Origin: Isochrysis galbana
Lineage: Eukaryota > Haptophyta > Isochrysidales > Isochrysidaceae
Direction: 5' to 3'
NCBI GenBank assembly: GCA_018136815.1
Contig: CM030936.1
Coordinates: 6,774,034-6,838,033, forward strand
DNA: 64,000 bases
Of the stretch, positions 56,301-64,000 are shown piece by piece (position 1 is the first letter of the stretch; each line of letters starts with the position of its first letter). Made by a program: the position numbers and the translations under genes. Under the pieces are notes generated by a model that was not told where the DNA came from, did not search any database, and saw only the letters and a list, made by a program, of their open reading frames with translations.

Positions 56301-59300
56301 CGGCGATGGCGGTGGCAGCGGCGATGGCGGGGGCGGTGACGGCATTGGCGATGTTGGCGGCGGCGGTGACGGTGGCGGTGCCGTTGGCGGCGGCGGCGTT
56401 GGGGGCGGCGGCGATGGAGGTGGCAGCGGCGATGGCGGTGGCGGTGACGGCATTGGGGGTGTTGGCGGCGGCGGTGACGGTGGCGGTGCCGTTGGCGGCG
56501 GCGGCGTTGGGGGCGGCGCTAGAGGCGGCGGTGACGGGGGTGGCGGTGATGGCGCGGGAGATGTAGGTGGAGGTGACGATGGCGGTGGATCGGATGGCGG
56601 CGGCGGCGATGGCGGCGGCGGAGATGGCGGTGGCAGCGGCGATGGCGGGGGCGGTGACGGCATTGGCGATGTTGGCGGCGGCGGTGACGGTGGCGGTGCC
56701 GTTGGCGGCGGCGGCGTTGGGGGCAGCGTAAGAGGCGGCGGTGACGGCGGTGGCGGTGATGGCGCGGGAGATGTGGGCGGAGGCGACGATGGCGGTGGTG
56801 GAGATGGCGGCGGCGGCGATGGCGGCGGCGGAGATGGCGGTGGCAGCGGCGATGGCGGGGGCGGTGACGGCATTGGCGATGTTGGCGGCGGCGGTGACGG
56901 TGGCGGTGCCGATGGCGGCGGCGGCGTTGGGTGCGGCGCACTTGGCGGCGGTGACGGCGGCGGCGGCGGCGTTGGGGGCGGCGCTAGAGGCGGCGGTGAC
57001 GGGGGTGGCGGTAATGGCGCGGGAGATGTAGGTGGAGGTGACGATGGCGGTGGATCGGATGGCGGCGGCGGCGATGGCGGCGGCGGCGATGGCGGTGGCA
57101 GCGGCGATGGCGGGGGCGGTGACGGCATTGGCGATGTTGGCGGCGGCGGTGACGGTGGCGGTGCCGTTGGCGGCGGCGGCGTTGGGGGCGGCGGCGATGG
57201 AGGTGGCAGCGGCGATGGCGGTGGCGGTGACGGCATTGGGGGTGTTGGCGGCGGCGGTGACGGTGGCGGTGCCGTTGGCGGCGGCGGCGTTGGGGGCGGC
57301 GCTAGAGGCGGCGGTGACGGGGGTGGCGGTGATGGCGCGGGAGATGTAGGTGGAGGTGACGATGGCGGTGGATCGGATGGCGGCGGCGGCGATGGCGGCG
57401 GCGGAGATGGCGGTGGCAGCGGCGATGGCGGGGGCGGTGACGGCATTGGCGATGTTGGCGGCGGCGGTGACGGTGGCGGTGCCGTTGGCGGCGGCGGCGT
57501 TGGGGGCAGCGTAAGAGGCGGCGGTGACGGCGGTGGCGGTGATGGCGCGGGAGATGTGGGCGGAGGCGACGATGGCGGTGGTGGAGATGGCGGCGGCGGC
57601 GATGGCGGCGGCGGAGATGGCGGTGGCAGCGGCGATGGCGGGGGCGGTGACGGCATTGGCGATGTTGGCGGCGGCGGTGACGGTGGCGGTGCCGATGGCG
57701 GCGGCGGCGTTGGGTGCGGCGCACTTGGCGGCGGTGACGGCGGCGGCGGCGATGGCGGCGGCAACGATGGAGGTGGCAGCGGCGATGGCGGCGGCGGTGA
57801 CGGCATTGGGGGTGTTGGCGGCGGCGGTGACGGTGGCGGTGCCGATGGCGGCGGCGGAGTTGGGGGCGGCGCGAGAGGCGGCGGTGACGGCGGTGGCGGT
57901 GATGGCGCGGGAGATGTGGGCGGAGGCGACGATGGTGGTGGTGGAGACGGTGGCGGCGGCGATGGCTGTGGCGGCGATGGCAGCGGCAGCTGCGATGGCG
58001 GCGGCGGTGACGGCATCGGCGATGTTGGCGGCGGCGGTGGCGGTGCTAATGGCGGCGGCGGCGTAGGGGGCGGCGCACTTGGCGGCGGTGACGGTGGTGG
58101 CGGTAATGGCGCGGGAAATGTGGGCGGAGGCGACGATGACGGTGGTGTAGATGGCGGCAGCGGCGATGGCGGCGGCAACGATGGAGGTGGCAACGGCGAT
58201 GGCGGGGGCGGTGACGGCATTGGCGATGTTGGCGGCGGCGGTGACGGTGGCGGTGCCGATGGCGGCGACGGCGTTGGGGGCGGCGCACTTGGCGGCGGTG
58301 ACGGCGGTGGCGGTGATGGCGGTGGCGGAGATGGCGGCGGCAACGATGGCGGTGGTGGAGATGGCGGCGGCGGCGATGGCGGCGGCAACGATGGAGGTGG
58401 CGGCGACGATGGCGGCGGCGGAGACGGCATTGGGGGTGTTGGCGGCGGCGGTGACGGTGGCGGTGCCAATGGCGGCGGCGGAGTTGGGGGCGGCGCACTT
58501 GGCCGCGGTGACGGTGGTGGCGGTGATGGCGCGGGAGATGTGGGCGGAGGCAACGATGGCGGTGGTGGAGATGGCGGCGGCGGCGATGGCGGCGGCGGCG
58601 ATGGCGGCAGCAGCGGTGATGGCGGCGGCGGAGACGGCATTGGGGGTGCTGGCGGCGGCGGGGACGGCGGCGGCGGCGATGGCGGCGGCGGCGATGGCGG
58701 CGGCAGCGGCGATGGCGGCGGCGGTGACGGCATTGGAGGTGCTGGCGGCGGCGGTGACGGTGGCGGTGCCGTTGGCGGCGGCGTCGTTGGGGGCGGCGCT
58801 AGAGGCGGCGGTGACGGGGGTGGCGGTGATGGCGCGGGAGATGTGGGTGGAGGTGAGGATGGCGGTGGATCGGATGGCGGCGGCGGCGAAGGCGGCGGCC
58901 GCGATGGCGGTGGCAGCGGCGATGGCGGGGGCGGTGACGGCATTGGCGATGTTGGCGGCGGCGGTGACGGTGGCGGTGCCGATGGCGGCGGCGGAGTTGG
59001 GGGCGGCGCTAGAGGCGGCGGTGACGGGGGTGGCGGTGATGGCGCGGGAGATATGGGCGGAGGCGACGATGGCGGTGGTGGAGATGGCGGCGGCGGCGAT
59101 GGCGGCGGCAACGATGGAAATGGCGGCGACGATGGCGGCGGCGGAGACGGCATTGGGGGTGTTGGCGGCGGCGGTGACGGTGGCGGTGCCGATGGCGGCG
59201 GCGGCGTTGGGGGCGGCGCATTTGGCGGCGGTGACGGGGGTGGCGGTGATGGCGCGGGAGATGTGGGCGGAGGCGACGATGGCGGTGGTGGAGATGGCGG

Positions 59301-62300
59301 CGGCGGCGATGGCAGCGGCGGCGATGGCGGCGGCAGCGGTGATGGGGGCGGCGGAAACGGCATTGGGGGTGCTGGCGGCGGCGGGGACGGCGGCGGCGGC
59401 GATGGCGGCGGCGGCGAAGGCGGCGGCAGCGGCGATGGCGGCGGCGGAGACGGCATTGGGGGTGCTGGAGGCTGCGGTGACGGTGGCGGTGCCGTTGGCG
59501 GCGGTGGCGTTGGGGGCGGCGCGAGAGGCGGCGGTGACGGCGGTGGCGGTGATGGCGCGGGAGATGTGGGCGGAGGCGGCGATGGCGGTGGTGAAGATGG
59601 CGGCGGCGGCGATGGCGGCGGCGGCGATGGCGGCGGCAGCGGCGATGGCGGCGGCGGTGACGGCATCGGCGATGTTGGCGGCGGCGGTGACGGTGGCGGT
59701 GCTAATGGCGGCGGCGGCGTTGGGGGCGGCGCACTTGGCGGCGGTGACGGTGGTGGCGGTAATGGCGCGGGAAATATGGGCGGAGGCGACGATGGTGGTG
59801 GTGGAGATGGCGGCGGCAGCGATGGTGGCGGCAACGATGGCGGTGGCAGCGGCGATGGCGGGGGCGGCGACGGCATTGGGGGTGCTGGCGGCGGCGGTGA
59901 CGGTGGCGGTGCCGATGGCGGCGGCGGCGTTGGGGGCGGCGCAAGAGGCGGCGGTGACGGCGGTGGCGGTGATGGCGCGGGAGATGTGGGCGGAGGCGAC
60001 GATGGCGGTGGTGGAGATGGCGGCGGCGGCGATGGCGGCGGCAACGATGGAGGTGGCGGCGACGATGGCGGCGGCGGAGACGGCATTGGGGGTGTTGGCG
60101 GCGGCGGTGACGGTGGCGGTGCCGATGGCGGCGGCGGCGTTGGGGGCGGCGCCAGAGGCGGCGGTGACGGCGGTGGCGGTGATGGCGCGGGAGATGTGGG
60201 CGGAGGCGAAGATGGCGGTGGTGGAGATGGCGGCGGCGGCGATGGCGGCGGCGGCAATGGCGGCGGCAGCGGCGATGGCGGCGGCGGTGACGGCATTGGG
60301 GGTGTTGGCGTCAGCGGTGACGGTGGCGGTGCCAATGGCGGCGGCGGAGTTGGGGGCGGCGCACTTGGCCGCGGTGACGGTGGTGGCGGTGATGGCGCGG
60401 GAGATGTGGGCGGAGGCGACGATGGCGGTGGTGCAGATGGCGGCGGCGGCGATGGCAGCGGCGGCGATGGCGGCGGCAGCGGTGATGGCGGCGGCGGAGA
60501 CGGCATTTGGGGTGCTGGCGGCGGCGGGGACGGCGGCGGCGGCGATGGCGGCGGCGGCGATGGCGGCGGCAGCGGCGATGGCGGCGGCGGTGACGGCATT
60601 GGGGGTGCTGGCGGCGGCGGTGACGGTGGCGGTGCCGTTGGCGGCGGTGGCGTTGGGGGCGGCGCTAGCGGCGGCGGTGAGGGGGATGGCGGTGATGGCG
60701 CGGGAGATGTGGGTGGAGGTGACGATGGCGGTGGTGGAGATGGCGGGGGCGGCGATGGCGGCGGCGGCGATGGCGGTGGCAGCGGCGATGGCGGCGGCGG
60801 TGACGGCATTGGGGGTGTTGGCGGCGGCGGTGACGGTGGCGGTGCCGATGGCGGCGGCGGCGTTGGGGGCGGCGCAATAGGCGGCGGTGACGGCGGTGGC
60901 GGTGATGGCGAAGGAGATGTGGGCGGAGGCGGCGATGGCGGTGGTGGAGATGGCGGCGGCGATCGCGGCGGCGGTGACGGCATCGGCGATGTTGGTGGCG
61001 GCGGTGACGGTGGCGGTGCTAATGGCGGCGGCGGCGTTGGGGGCGGCGCACTTGGCGGCGGTGACGGTGGTGGCGGTAATGGCGGGGGAGATGTGGGCGG
61101 AGGCGACGATGGCGGTGGTGGAGATGGCGGCGGCGGCGATGGCGGCGGCAACGATGGCGGCGGCAGCGGCGATGGCGGCGGCGGCGACGGCATTGGGGAT
61201 GTTGGCGGCGGCAATGACGGTGGCGGTGCCAATGGCGGCGGCGGAGTTTGGGGTGGCGCACTTGGCGGCGGTGACGGCGGTGGCGGTGATGGCGCAGGAG
61301 ATGTGGGCGGAGGCGGCGATGGCGGTGGTGGAGATGGCGGCGGCGGCGATGGCGGCGGCGGCGATTGCGGTGGCAGCGGCGATGGCGGCGGCGGTGACGG
61401 CATCGGCGATGTTGGCGGCGGCGGTGACGGTGGCGGTGCTAATGGCGGCGGCGGCGTTGGGGGCGGCGCCAGAGGCGGCGGTGACCGCGGTGGCGGTGAT
61501 GGCGCGGGAGATGTGGGCGGAGGCGACGATGGTGGTGGTGGAGATGGCGGCGGCGGCGATGGTGGCGGCAACGATGGAGGTGGCAGCGGTGATGGCGGTG
61601 GCGGTGACGGCATTGGGGGTGTTGGCGGCGGCGGTGACGGTGGCGGTGCCGATGGCGGCGGCGGCGTTGGGGGCGGCGCGAGAGGCGGCGGTGACGGCGG
61701 TGGCGGTGATGGCGCGGGAGATGTGGGCGGAGGCGACGATGGCGGTGGTGGAGATGGTGGCGGCGGCGATGGCTGTGGCGGCGATGGCGGCGGCATTGGC
61801 GATGGGGGCGGCGGCTGTGACGGTGGCGGTGCCGATGGCGGCGGCGGCGTTGGAGGCGGCGCCAGAGGCGGCGGTGACGGGGGTGGCGGTGATGGCGCGG
61901 GAGATGTGGGCGGCGGCGACGATGGCGGTGGTGGAGATGGCGGGGGCGGCGATGGCGGAGGCAACGATGGAGGTGGCAGCGGCGATTGCGGCGGCGGTGA
62001 CGGCATTGGGGGTGTTGGCGGCGGCGGTGACGGTGGCGGTGCCGATGGCGGCGGCGGCGTTGGGGGCGGCGCGAGAGGCGGCGGTGACGGCGGTGGCGGA
62101 GATGGCGCGGGAGATGTGGGCGGAGGCGACGATGGCGGTGGTGGAGATGGTTGCGGCGGCGATGGCTGTGGCGGCGATGGCGGCGGCATTGGCGATGGGG
62201 GCGGCGGCTGTGACGGTGGCGGTGCCGATGGCGGCGGCTTTGGGGGCGGCGCCAGAGGCGGCGGTGACGGGGGTGGCGGTGATGGCGCGGGAGATGTGGG

Positions 62301-64000
62301 CGGCGGCGACGATGGCGGTGGTGGAGATGGCGGGGGCGGCGATGGCGGCGGCAACGATGGAGGTGGCAGCGGCGATGGCGGCGGCGGTGACGGCATTGGG
62401 GGTGTTGGCGGCGGCGGTGACGGTGGCGGTGCCGATGGCGGCGGCGGCGTTGGGGGCGGCGCGAGAGGCGGCGGTGACGGCGGTGGCGGAGATGGCGCGG
62501 GAGATGTGGGCGGAGGCGACGATGGCGGTGGTGGAGATGGCGGCGGCGGCGATGGCGGCGGCATCGATGGAAGTGGCGGCGACGATGGCGGCGGCGGAGA
62601 CGGCATTGGGGGTGTTGGCGGCGGCGGTGACGGTGGCGGTGCCGATGGCGGCGGCGGCGTTGGGGGCGGCGCACTTGGCGGCGGTGACGGGGGTGGCGGT
62701 GATGGAGCGGGAGATGTGGGCGGAGGCGACGATGGCGGTGGTGGAGATGGCGGCGGCGGCGTTGGGGGCGGCGCAAGAGGCGGCGGTGACGGCGGTGGCG
62801 GTGATGGCGCGGGAGATGTGGGCGGAGGCGGCGATGGCGGTGGTGGAGATGGCGGCGGCGGCGATGGCGGCGGCGGCAATGGCGGCGGCAGCGGCGATGG
62901 CGGCGGCGGTGACGGCATTGGGGGTGTTGGCGGCGGCGGTGACGGTGGCGGTGCCAATGGCGGCGGCGGAGTTGGGGGCGGCGCACTTGGCCGCGGTGAC
63001 GGTGGTGGCGGTGATGGCGCGGGAGATGTGGGCGGAGGCGACGATGGCGGTGGTGCAGATGGCGGCGGCGGCGATGGCAGCGGCGGCGATGGCGGCGGCA
63101 GCGGTGATGGCGGCGGCGGAGACGGCATTGGGGGTGCTGGCGGCGGCGGGGACGGCGGCGGCGGCGATGGCGGCGGCGGCGATGGCGGCGGCAGCGGCGA
63201 TGGCGGCGGCGGTGACGGCATTGGGGGTGCTGGCGGCGGCGGTGACGGTGGCGGTGCCGTTGGCGGCGGTGGCGTTGGGGGCGGCGCTAGCGGCGGCGGT
63301 GAGGGGGATGGCGGTGATGGCGCGGATGATGTGGGTGGAGGTGACGATGGCGGTGGATCGGATGGCGGCGGCGGCGATGGCGGCGGCGGCGATGGCGGTG
63401 GCAGCGGCGATGGCGGGGGCGGTGACGGCATTGGCGATGTCGGCGGCGGCGGTGACGGTGGCGGTGCCGATGGCGGCGGCGGCGTTGGGGGCGGCGCGAG
63501 AGGCGGCGGTGACGGCGGTGGCGGTGATGGCGCGGGAGATGTGGGCGGAGGCGACGATGGCGGTGGTGGAGATGGCGGCGGCGGCCATGGCGGCGGCAAC
63601 GATGGAGGTGGCAGCGGTGATGGCGGTGGCGGTGACGGCATTGGGGGTGTTGGCGGCGGCGGTGACGGTGGCGGTGCCGATGGCGGCGGCGGCGTTGGGG
63701 GCGGCGCGAGAGGCGGCGGTGACGGCGGTGGCGGTGATGGCGCGGGAGATGTGGGCGGCGGCGACGATGGGGTGGTGGAGATGGTGGGGCGGCGATGGCT
63801 GTGGCGGCGATGGCGGCGGCGGGCGATGGGGGCGGCGCTGTGACGGTGGCGGTGCCGATGGCGGCGGCGGCGTTGGGGGCGGCGCAGAGGCGGCGGGACG
63901 GGGGTGGCGTGATGGCGGGAGATGTGGGCGGCGGCGACGATGGCGGTGGTGGAGATGGCGGCGGCGGCGATGGCGGCGGGCAATGAGGAGGTGGGGCGAC
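50319..64000 (-). CDS. Giant Pro/Ser-rich (pherophorin/extensin-like) type I membrane protein, N-terminus outside the window
   Basis: A single minus-strand reading of more than 4,500 residues. From the window end to about 54,600 it is SPPPPSPPPP-type repeat (some 3,100 residues), typical of hydroxyproline-rich wall glycoproteins. Next comes a Cys-containing globular region with a dockerin-like pair of calcium loops (GDTNGDVISTTDG and TGDGRINIFDLAVI, 54,105-54,260). A second globular domain follows (about 52,930-53,330; VRVEFSFSAPQGSGIGEGL, with NATIA and NVTG sequons), then one membrane helix (ILVAIMAASVTAGVACLCCV, about 52,800-52,880) and a basic Ser/Arg-rich cytoplasmic tail of about 830 residues. 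The tail ends in repeats of a TPRVHVDVSDAPKPLPP motif. The protein probably links the extracellular matrix to the cell interior. The frame is broken by indels beyond about 63,770, so the upstream part is unknown. Confidence 0.75.
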   Translation of the reverse strand, partial: RPTSSLPAAIAAAAISTTAIVAAAHISRHHATPVPPPLRRPQRRRRHRHRHRHSAAPIARRRHRRHSHRRPTISTTPSSPPPTSPAPSPPPPSPPPLAPPPTPPPPSAPPPSPPPPTPPMPSPPPPSPLPPPSLPPPWPPPPSPPPPSSPPPTSPAPSPPPPSPPPLAPPPTPPPPSAPPPSPPPPTSPMPSPPPPSPLPPPSPPPPSPPPPSDPPPSSPPPTSSAPSPPSPSPPPLAPPPTPPPPTAPPPSPPPPAPPMPSPPPPSPLPPPSPPPPSPPPPSPPPPAPPMPSPPPPSPLPPPSPPLPSPPPPSAPPPSSPPPTSPAPSPPPPSPRPSAPPPTPPPPLAPPPSPPPPTPPMPSPPPPSPLPPPLPPPPSPPPPSPPPPSPPPPTSPAPSPPPPSPPPLAPPPTPPPPSPPPPSSPPPTSPAPSPPPPSPPPSAPPPTPPPPSAPPPSPPPPTPPMPSPPPPSSPPLPSMPPPSPPPPSPPPPSSPPPTSPAPSPPPPSPPPLAPPPTPPPPSAPPPSPPPPTPPMPSPPPPSPLPPPSLPPPSPPPPSPPPPSSPPPTSPAPSPPPPSPPPLAPPPKPPPSAPPPSQPPPPSPMPPPSPPQPSPPQPSPPPPSSPPPTSPAPSPPPPSPPPLAPPPTPPPPSAPPPSPPPPTPPMPSPPPQSPLPPPSLPPPSPPPPSPPPPSSPPPTSPAPSPPPPSPPPLAPPPTPPPPSAPPPSQPPPPSPMPPPSPPQPSPPPPSPPPPSSPPPTSPAPSPPPPSPPPLAPPPTPPPPSAPPPSPPPPTPPMPSPPPPSPLPPPSLPPPSPPPPSPPPPSSPPPTSPAPSPPPRSPPPLAPPPTPPPPLAPPPSPPPPTSPMPSPPPPSPLPPQSPPPPSPPPPSPPPPSPPPPTSPAPSPPPPSPPPSAPPQTPPPPLAPPPSLPPPTSPMPSPPPPSPLPPPSLPPPSPPPPSPPPPSSPPPTSPPPLPPPPSPPPSAPPPTPPPPLAPPPSPPPPTSPMPSPPPRSPPPSPPPPSPPPPTSPSPSPPPPSPPPIAPPPTPPPPSAPPPSPPPPTPPMPSPPPPSPLPPPSPPPPSPPPPSPPPPSSPPPTSPAPSPPSPSPPPLAPPPTPPPPTAPPPSPPPPAPPMPSPPPPSPLPPPSPPPPSPPPPSPPPPAPQMPSPPPPSPLPPPSPPLPSPPPPSAPPPSSPPPTSPAPSPPPPSPRPSAPPPTPPPPLAPPPSPLTPTPPMPSPPPPSPLPPPLPPPPSPPPPSPPPPSSPPPTSPAPSPPPPSPPPLAPPPTPPPPSAPPPSPPPPTPPMPSPPPPSSPPPPSLPPPSPPPPSPPPPSSPPPTSPAPSPPPPSPPPLAPPPTPPPPSAPPPSPPPPAPPMPSPPPPSPLPPPSLPPPSLPPPSPPPPSSPPPIFPAPLPPPPSPPPSAPPPTPPPPLAPPPSPPPPTSPMPSPPPPSPLPPPSPPPPSPPPPSSPPPSPPPPTSPAPSPPPPSPPPLAPPPTPPPPTAPPPSPQPPAPPMPSPPPPSPLPPPSPPPPSPPPPSPPPPAPPMPFPPPPSPLPPPSPPLPSPPPPSPPPPSSPPPTSPAPSPPPPSPPPNAPPPTPPPPSAPPPSPPPPTPPMPSPPPPSSPPFPSLPPPSPPPPSPPPPSSPPPISPAPSPPPPSPPPLAPPPTPPPPSAPPPSPPPPTSPMPSPPPPSPLPPPSRPPPSPPPPSDPPPSSPPPTSPAPSPPPPSPPPLAPPPTTPPPTAPPPSPPPPAPPMPSPPPPSPLPPPSPPPPSPPPPSPPPPAPPMPSPPPPSPLLPPSPPPPSPPPPSPPPPSLPPPTSPAPSPPPPSPRPSAPPPTPPPPLAPPPSPPPPTPPMPSPPPPSSPPPPSLPPPSPPPPSPPPPSLPPPSPPPPSPPPPSPPPSAPPPTPSPPSAPPPSPPPPTSPMPSPPPPSPLPPPSLPPPSPLPPSTPPSSSPPPTFPAPLPPPPSPPPSAPPPTPPPPLAPPPPPPTSPMPSPPPPSQLPLPSPPQPSPPPPSPPPPSSPPPTSPAPSPPPPSPPPLAPPPTPPPPSAPPPSPPPPTPPMPSPPPPSPLPPPSLPPPSPPPPSPPPSAPHPTPPPPSAPPPSPPPPTSPMPSPPPPSPLPPPSPPPPSPPPPSPPPPSSPPPTSPAPSPPPPSPPPLTLPPTPPPPTAPPPSPPPPTSPMPSPPPPSPLPPPSPPPPSPPPPSDPPPSSPPPTSPAPSPPPPSPPPLAPPPTPPPPTAPPPSPPPPTPPMPSPPPPSPLPPPSPPPPTPPPPTAPPPSPPPPTSPMPSPPPPSPLPPPSPPPPSPPPPSDPPPSSPPPTSPAPLPPPPSPPPLAPPPTPPPPPSPPPSAPHPTPPPPSAPPPSPPPPTSPMPSPPPPSPLPPPSPPPPSPPPPSPPPPSSPPPTSPAPSPPPPSPPPLTLPPTPPPPTAPPPSPPPPTSPMPSPPPPSPLPPPSPPPPSPPPPSDPPPSSPPPTSPAPSPPPPSPPPLAPPPTPPPPTAPPPSPPPPTPPMPSPPPPSPLPPPSPPPPTPPPPTAPPPSPPPPTSPMPSPPPPSPLPPPSPPPPSPPPPSDPPPSSPPPTSPAPSPPPPSPPPLAPPPTPPPPTAPPPSPPPPAPPMPSPPPPSPLPPPSLPPPSPPPPSPPPPSSPSPTSPAPSPPPPSPPPLSPPPTPPPPLAPSPSPPPPTSPMPSPPPPSPLPPPSPPQPSPPPPSPPPPSSPPPTSPAPSPPPPSSPPLAPPPTPPPPSAPPPSSPPPTPPMPSPPPPSPLPPPSPPPPSPPPPSPPPPSPPPPSSLPPTSPTPSPPPPSPPPSAPPPTPPPPSAPPPSPPPPTPPMPSPPPPSSPPSAPPPTPPPPSAPPPSPPPPTPSMPSPPPPSSPPPPSLPPPSIPPPSPPPPSSPPPTSPAPSPPPPSPPPLAPPPTPPPPSAPPPSPPPPTPPIPSPPPPSPLPPPSLPPPSPPPPFPPPPSSPLPTSPAPSPPAPSPAPLAPPPTPPPPSAPPTSPPPPTPPMPSLPPSPLPPPSPPPPSPPPPSPPPPSPPPPSWTPPTSPAPSPPPPSPPPLAPPPTSPPPSAPPPSPPPPAPPMPSPPPPSPLPPPSLPPPSPPPPSPPPPSSPPLTSPAPSPPLYSPPESRPLPSLPFPPPALPLLGELPLPATFNCTLDFLGADGVGRNGIVFEPDGSLAQEFAIAEALYLASLEADSHDPFTCSLDASNAERVPSVPSNAMLECLDVATSSTLNGFAGAFLVVGGDTNGDVISTTDGISLFGGSSACNGKFTGDGRINIFDLAVIMWSIFDKSPYGSYTLATRTIEPRSNTATRCGNGQSLQQYSADLQKSFCPDNSSHLRSTGRRQLSEGPVEADPLVTSWSVVSGVGEWARIRPLYSASSSIEKTTVLALELYLVGVGENSTAALDPEPPPEAGCSQPTCAPSHDEQIISIHFRRRVDLLNTSGRDVGSCSSISQVGSHALNRGVLSLMQNDPTRACPFDVFVWMPLSIRAQLSGAHASACNGDIGVAVGSSLMDGSSEGQITSLSCMQPLEPPVSTQSHAPPSSPPFLFITNPWVRVEFSFSAPQGSGIGEGLTNQIRVALAESLAIPDSFVRAETDTNATIALIISIPSDEAEWSQRGAPKVFNVTGMVDAVAAGVGSSQSAAQHFFDQVPGSSITLISPPVITWYTEIAIPAPPPKSPPNMPPGDASFLTVEASGGSILVAIMAASVTAGVACLCCVLYLAFRRYYGKPALRKEAPVVIPDKSIRLSGRLPLPDVGELSSTVLYGHATSFGSNGSRLSRGSFASRSLRDSARSLGSRHSRHEHVDRMRHKLEMSRTVGGHLSGPAPEWGAADHPMKVMLSGRVSYDACDGSARVSARRTQGRRSFGSDNDFPPRDTSLSVSLRTSRKQKDYSHPSCDTSPKGSLPNSRRRSNTVGLEHDDHAHTSDRRARWLNGAPKENSSIASSHGASSTWHHSSCWRNSATGSDYSTADIAHVVRRAAASGHYGLSKPSFTRRSSASSISSNDGEDCCQYSALPSFAMPLRGPMRTMSGLGEPPPQSLVAAALAARSPARKCESTQESKLPHSQLTVQTPSPPWTADGESSVRRRNSKGKSCRTCELPGSPLSEPSSELPAYLRRLPPLQESPVHHVLRASRTRASPRLSRGASSPLGNYSEDASKPSQANGERQMEGRRSVGAVWDGNHLVLDAEQRHSAAEGRRSSLASYRSAQTSTSSGLPKSECASPRRSAADAIAAALVAGSTADSLVTGHQYSNWSTSVHEPTGYFYRSNHTDTMQRRGRNAYVAIRHSRDARQPHQPEHIDIALRCSNVMLDISHGLKPPPPPDVSPRVMLDVASATPSPPARCGDPDRASFAAWETSGRQRAWIRSHTDNVRMSTSHESPHGSAASGTGHVKDGPILLRRVPSGVTACVQLNVSDAPMPRVTSNAPHARAATRAIVPSVADALSHDDPSVTPRVHVDVSDAPKPLPPSRRYLSDCAFVEAPRLTSSAPRIRTETCAITDAVSENAPSVTPRVHLDVSDAPKPLPPELLLMLDENDPSVFGCDSQRFGADI
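54600..63770. repeat. 9-kb coding tandem repeat of the Pro-rich domain
   Basis: Units of roughly 210-320 bp, each marked by GCGCGGGAGATGTGGGCGG (plus strand), are built from GGCGGCGGCGAT-like codon repeats. Higher-order copies are evident: 56,180-56,950 repeats at 56,960-57,730 (offset 783 bp), and about 60,240-60,700 repeats near 62,865-63,320 (offset about 2.62 kb). Confidence 0.85.

Noticed and set aside
54520-63843. 3,107-residue Gly/Asp-rich ORF on the plus strand
   Set aside because: It is the complement of the Pro-rich repeat; the minus frame continues into clearly globular, membrane-spanning sequence, so the minus strand is the coding one.

Overview
This looks like one end of a nuclear chromosome from a GC-rich microbial eukaryote, most likely an alga and perhaps a haptophyte. 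The evidence is a TTAGGG-type telomere at base 1, short spliceosomal introns (many with GC-AG ends), a nuclear clpP with a hydrophobic leader, an oligosaccharyltransferase STT3 gene, and a very long Pro/Ser-rich wall-type glycoprotein gene. Pelagophytes or another secondary-plastid lineage are not excluded. There are no operons and no rRNA or tRNA genes that I can see.

Layout. 1-940: telomere plus a 13-bp variant array, followed at once by the 3' end of a LINE. 2.9-8.2 kb: a three-exon TFIIIC-large-subunit-like gene (+). 9-17 kb: LINE debris, a hidden chromodomain exon (-), a two-membrane-segment hypothetical gene (+) and a frameshifted second LINE type (-). 17.6-20.1 kb: a beta-propeller plus WavE-type glycosyltransferase fusion (+), with its 5' part next to a 100-N gap. 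20.6-21.7 kb: an internally deleted LINE with an 18-bp target-site duplication. 23.4-27.8 kb: STT3 in nine exons (-), with a G-run minisatellite (28.15-29.65 kb) just upstream. 29.65-44.77 kb: a 15-kb block bounded by 1.2-kb inverted repeats; inside are clpP, (TC)n arrays, LINE pieces and a LINE carrying two nested insertions. 46.4-47.9 kb: uncertain exons and a second 100-N gap. 50.3-64 kb: a giant Pro-rich type I membrane protein gene (-), whose N-terminus lies outside the window.

How the genes fit together. STT3 (N-glycosylation), the WavE-type protein (glycan synthesis) and the giant Pro/Ser-rich surface protein all relate to secretory glycosylation and the cell surface, but nothing shows they are co-regulated. 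ClpP is probably plastid-targeted proteolysis, and the TFIIIC-like protein serves Pol III transcription. Between genes the window is dominated by dead or deleted retroelements and low-complexity DNA, as expected of a subtelomere. The piece between the two N gaps is exactly 30,000 bp, so scaffold order around it should be treated with caution. Exon structures were worked out by hand from splice signals, reading phase and family conservation.
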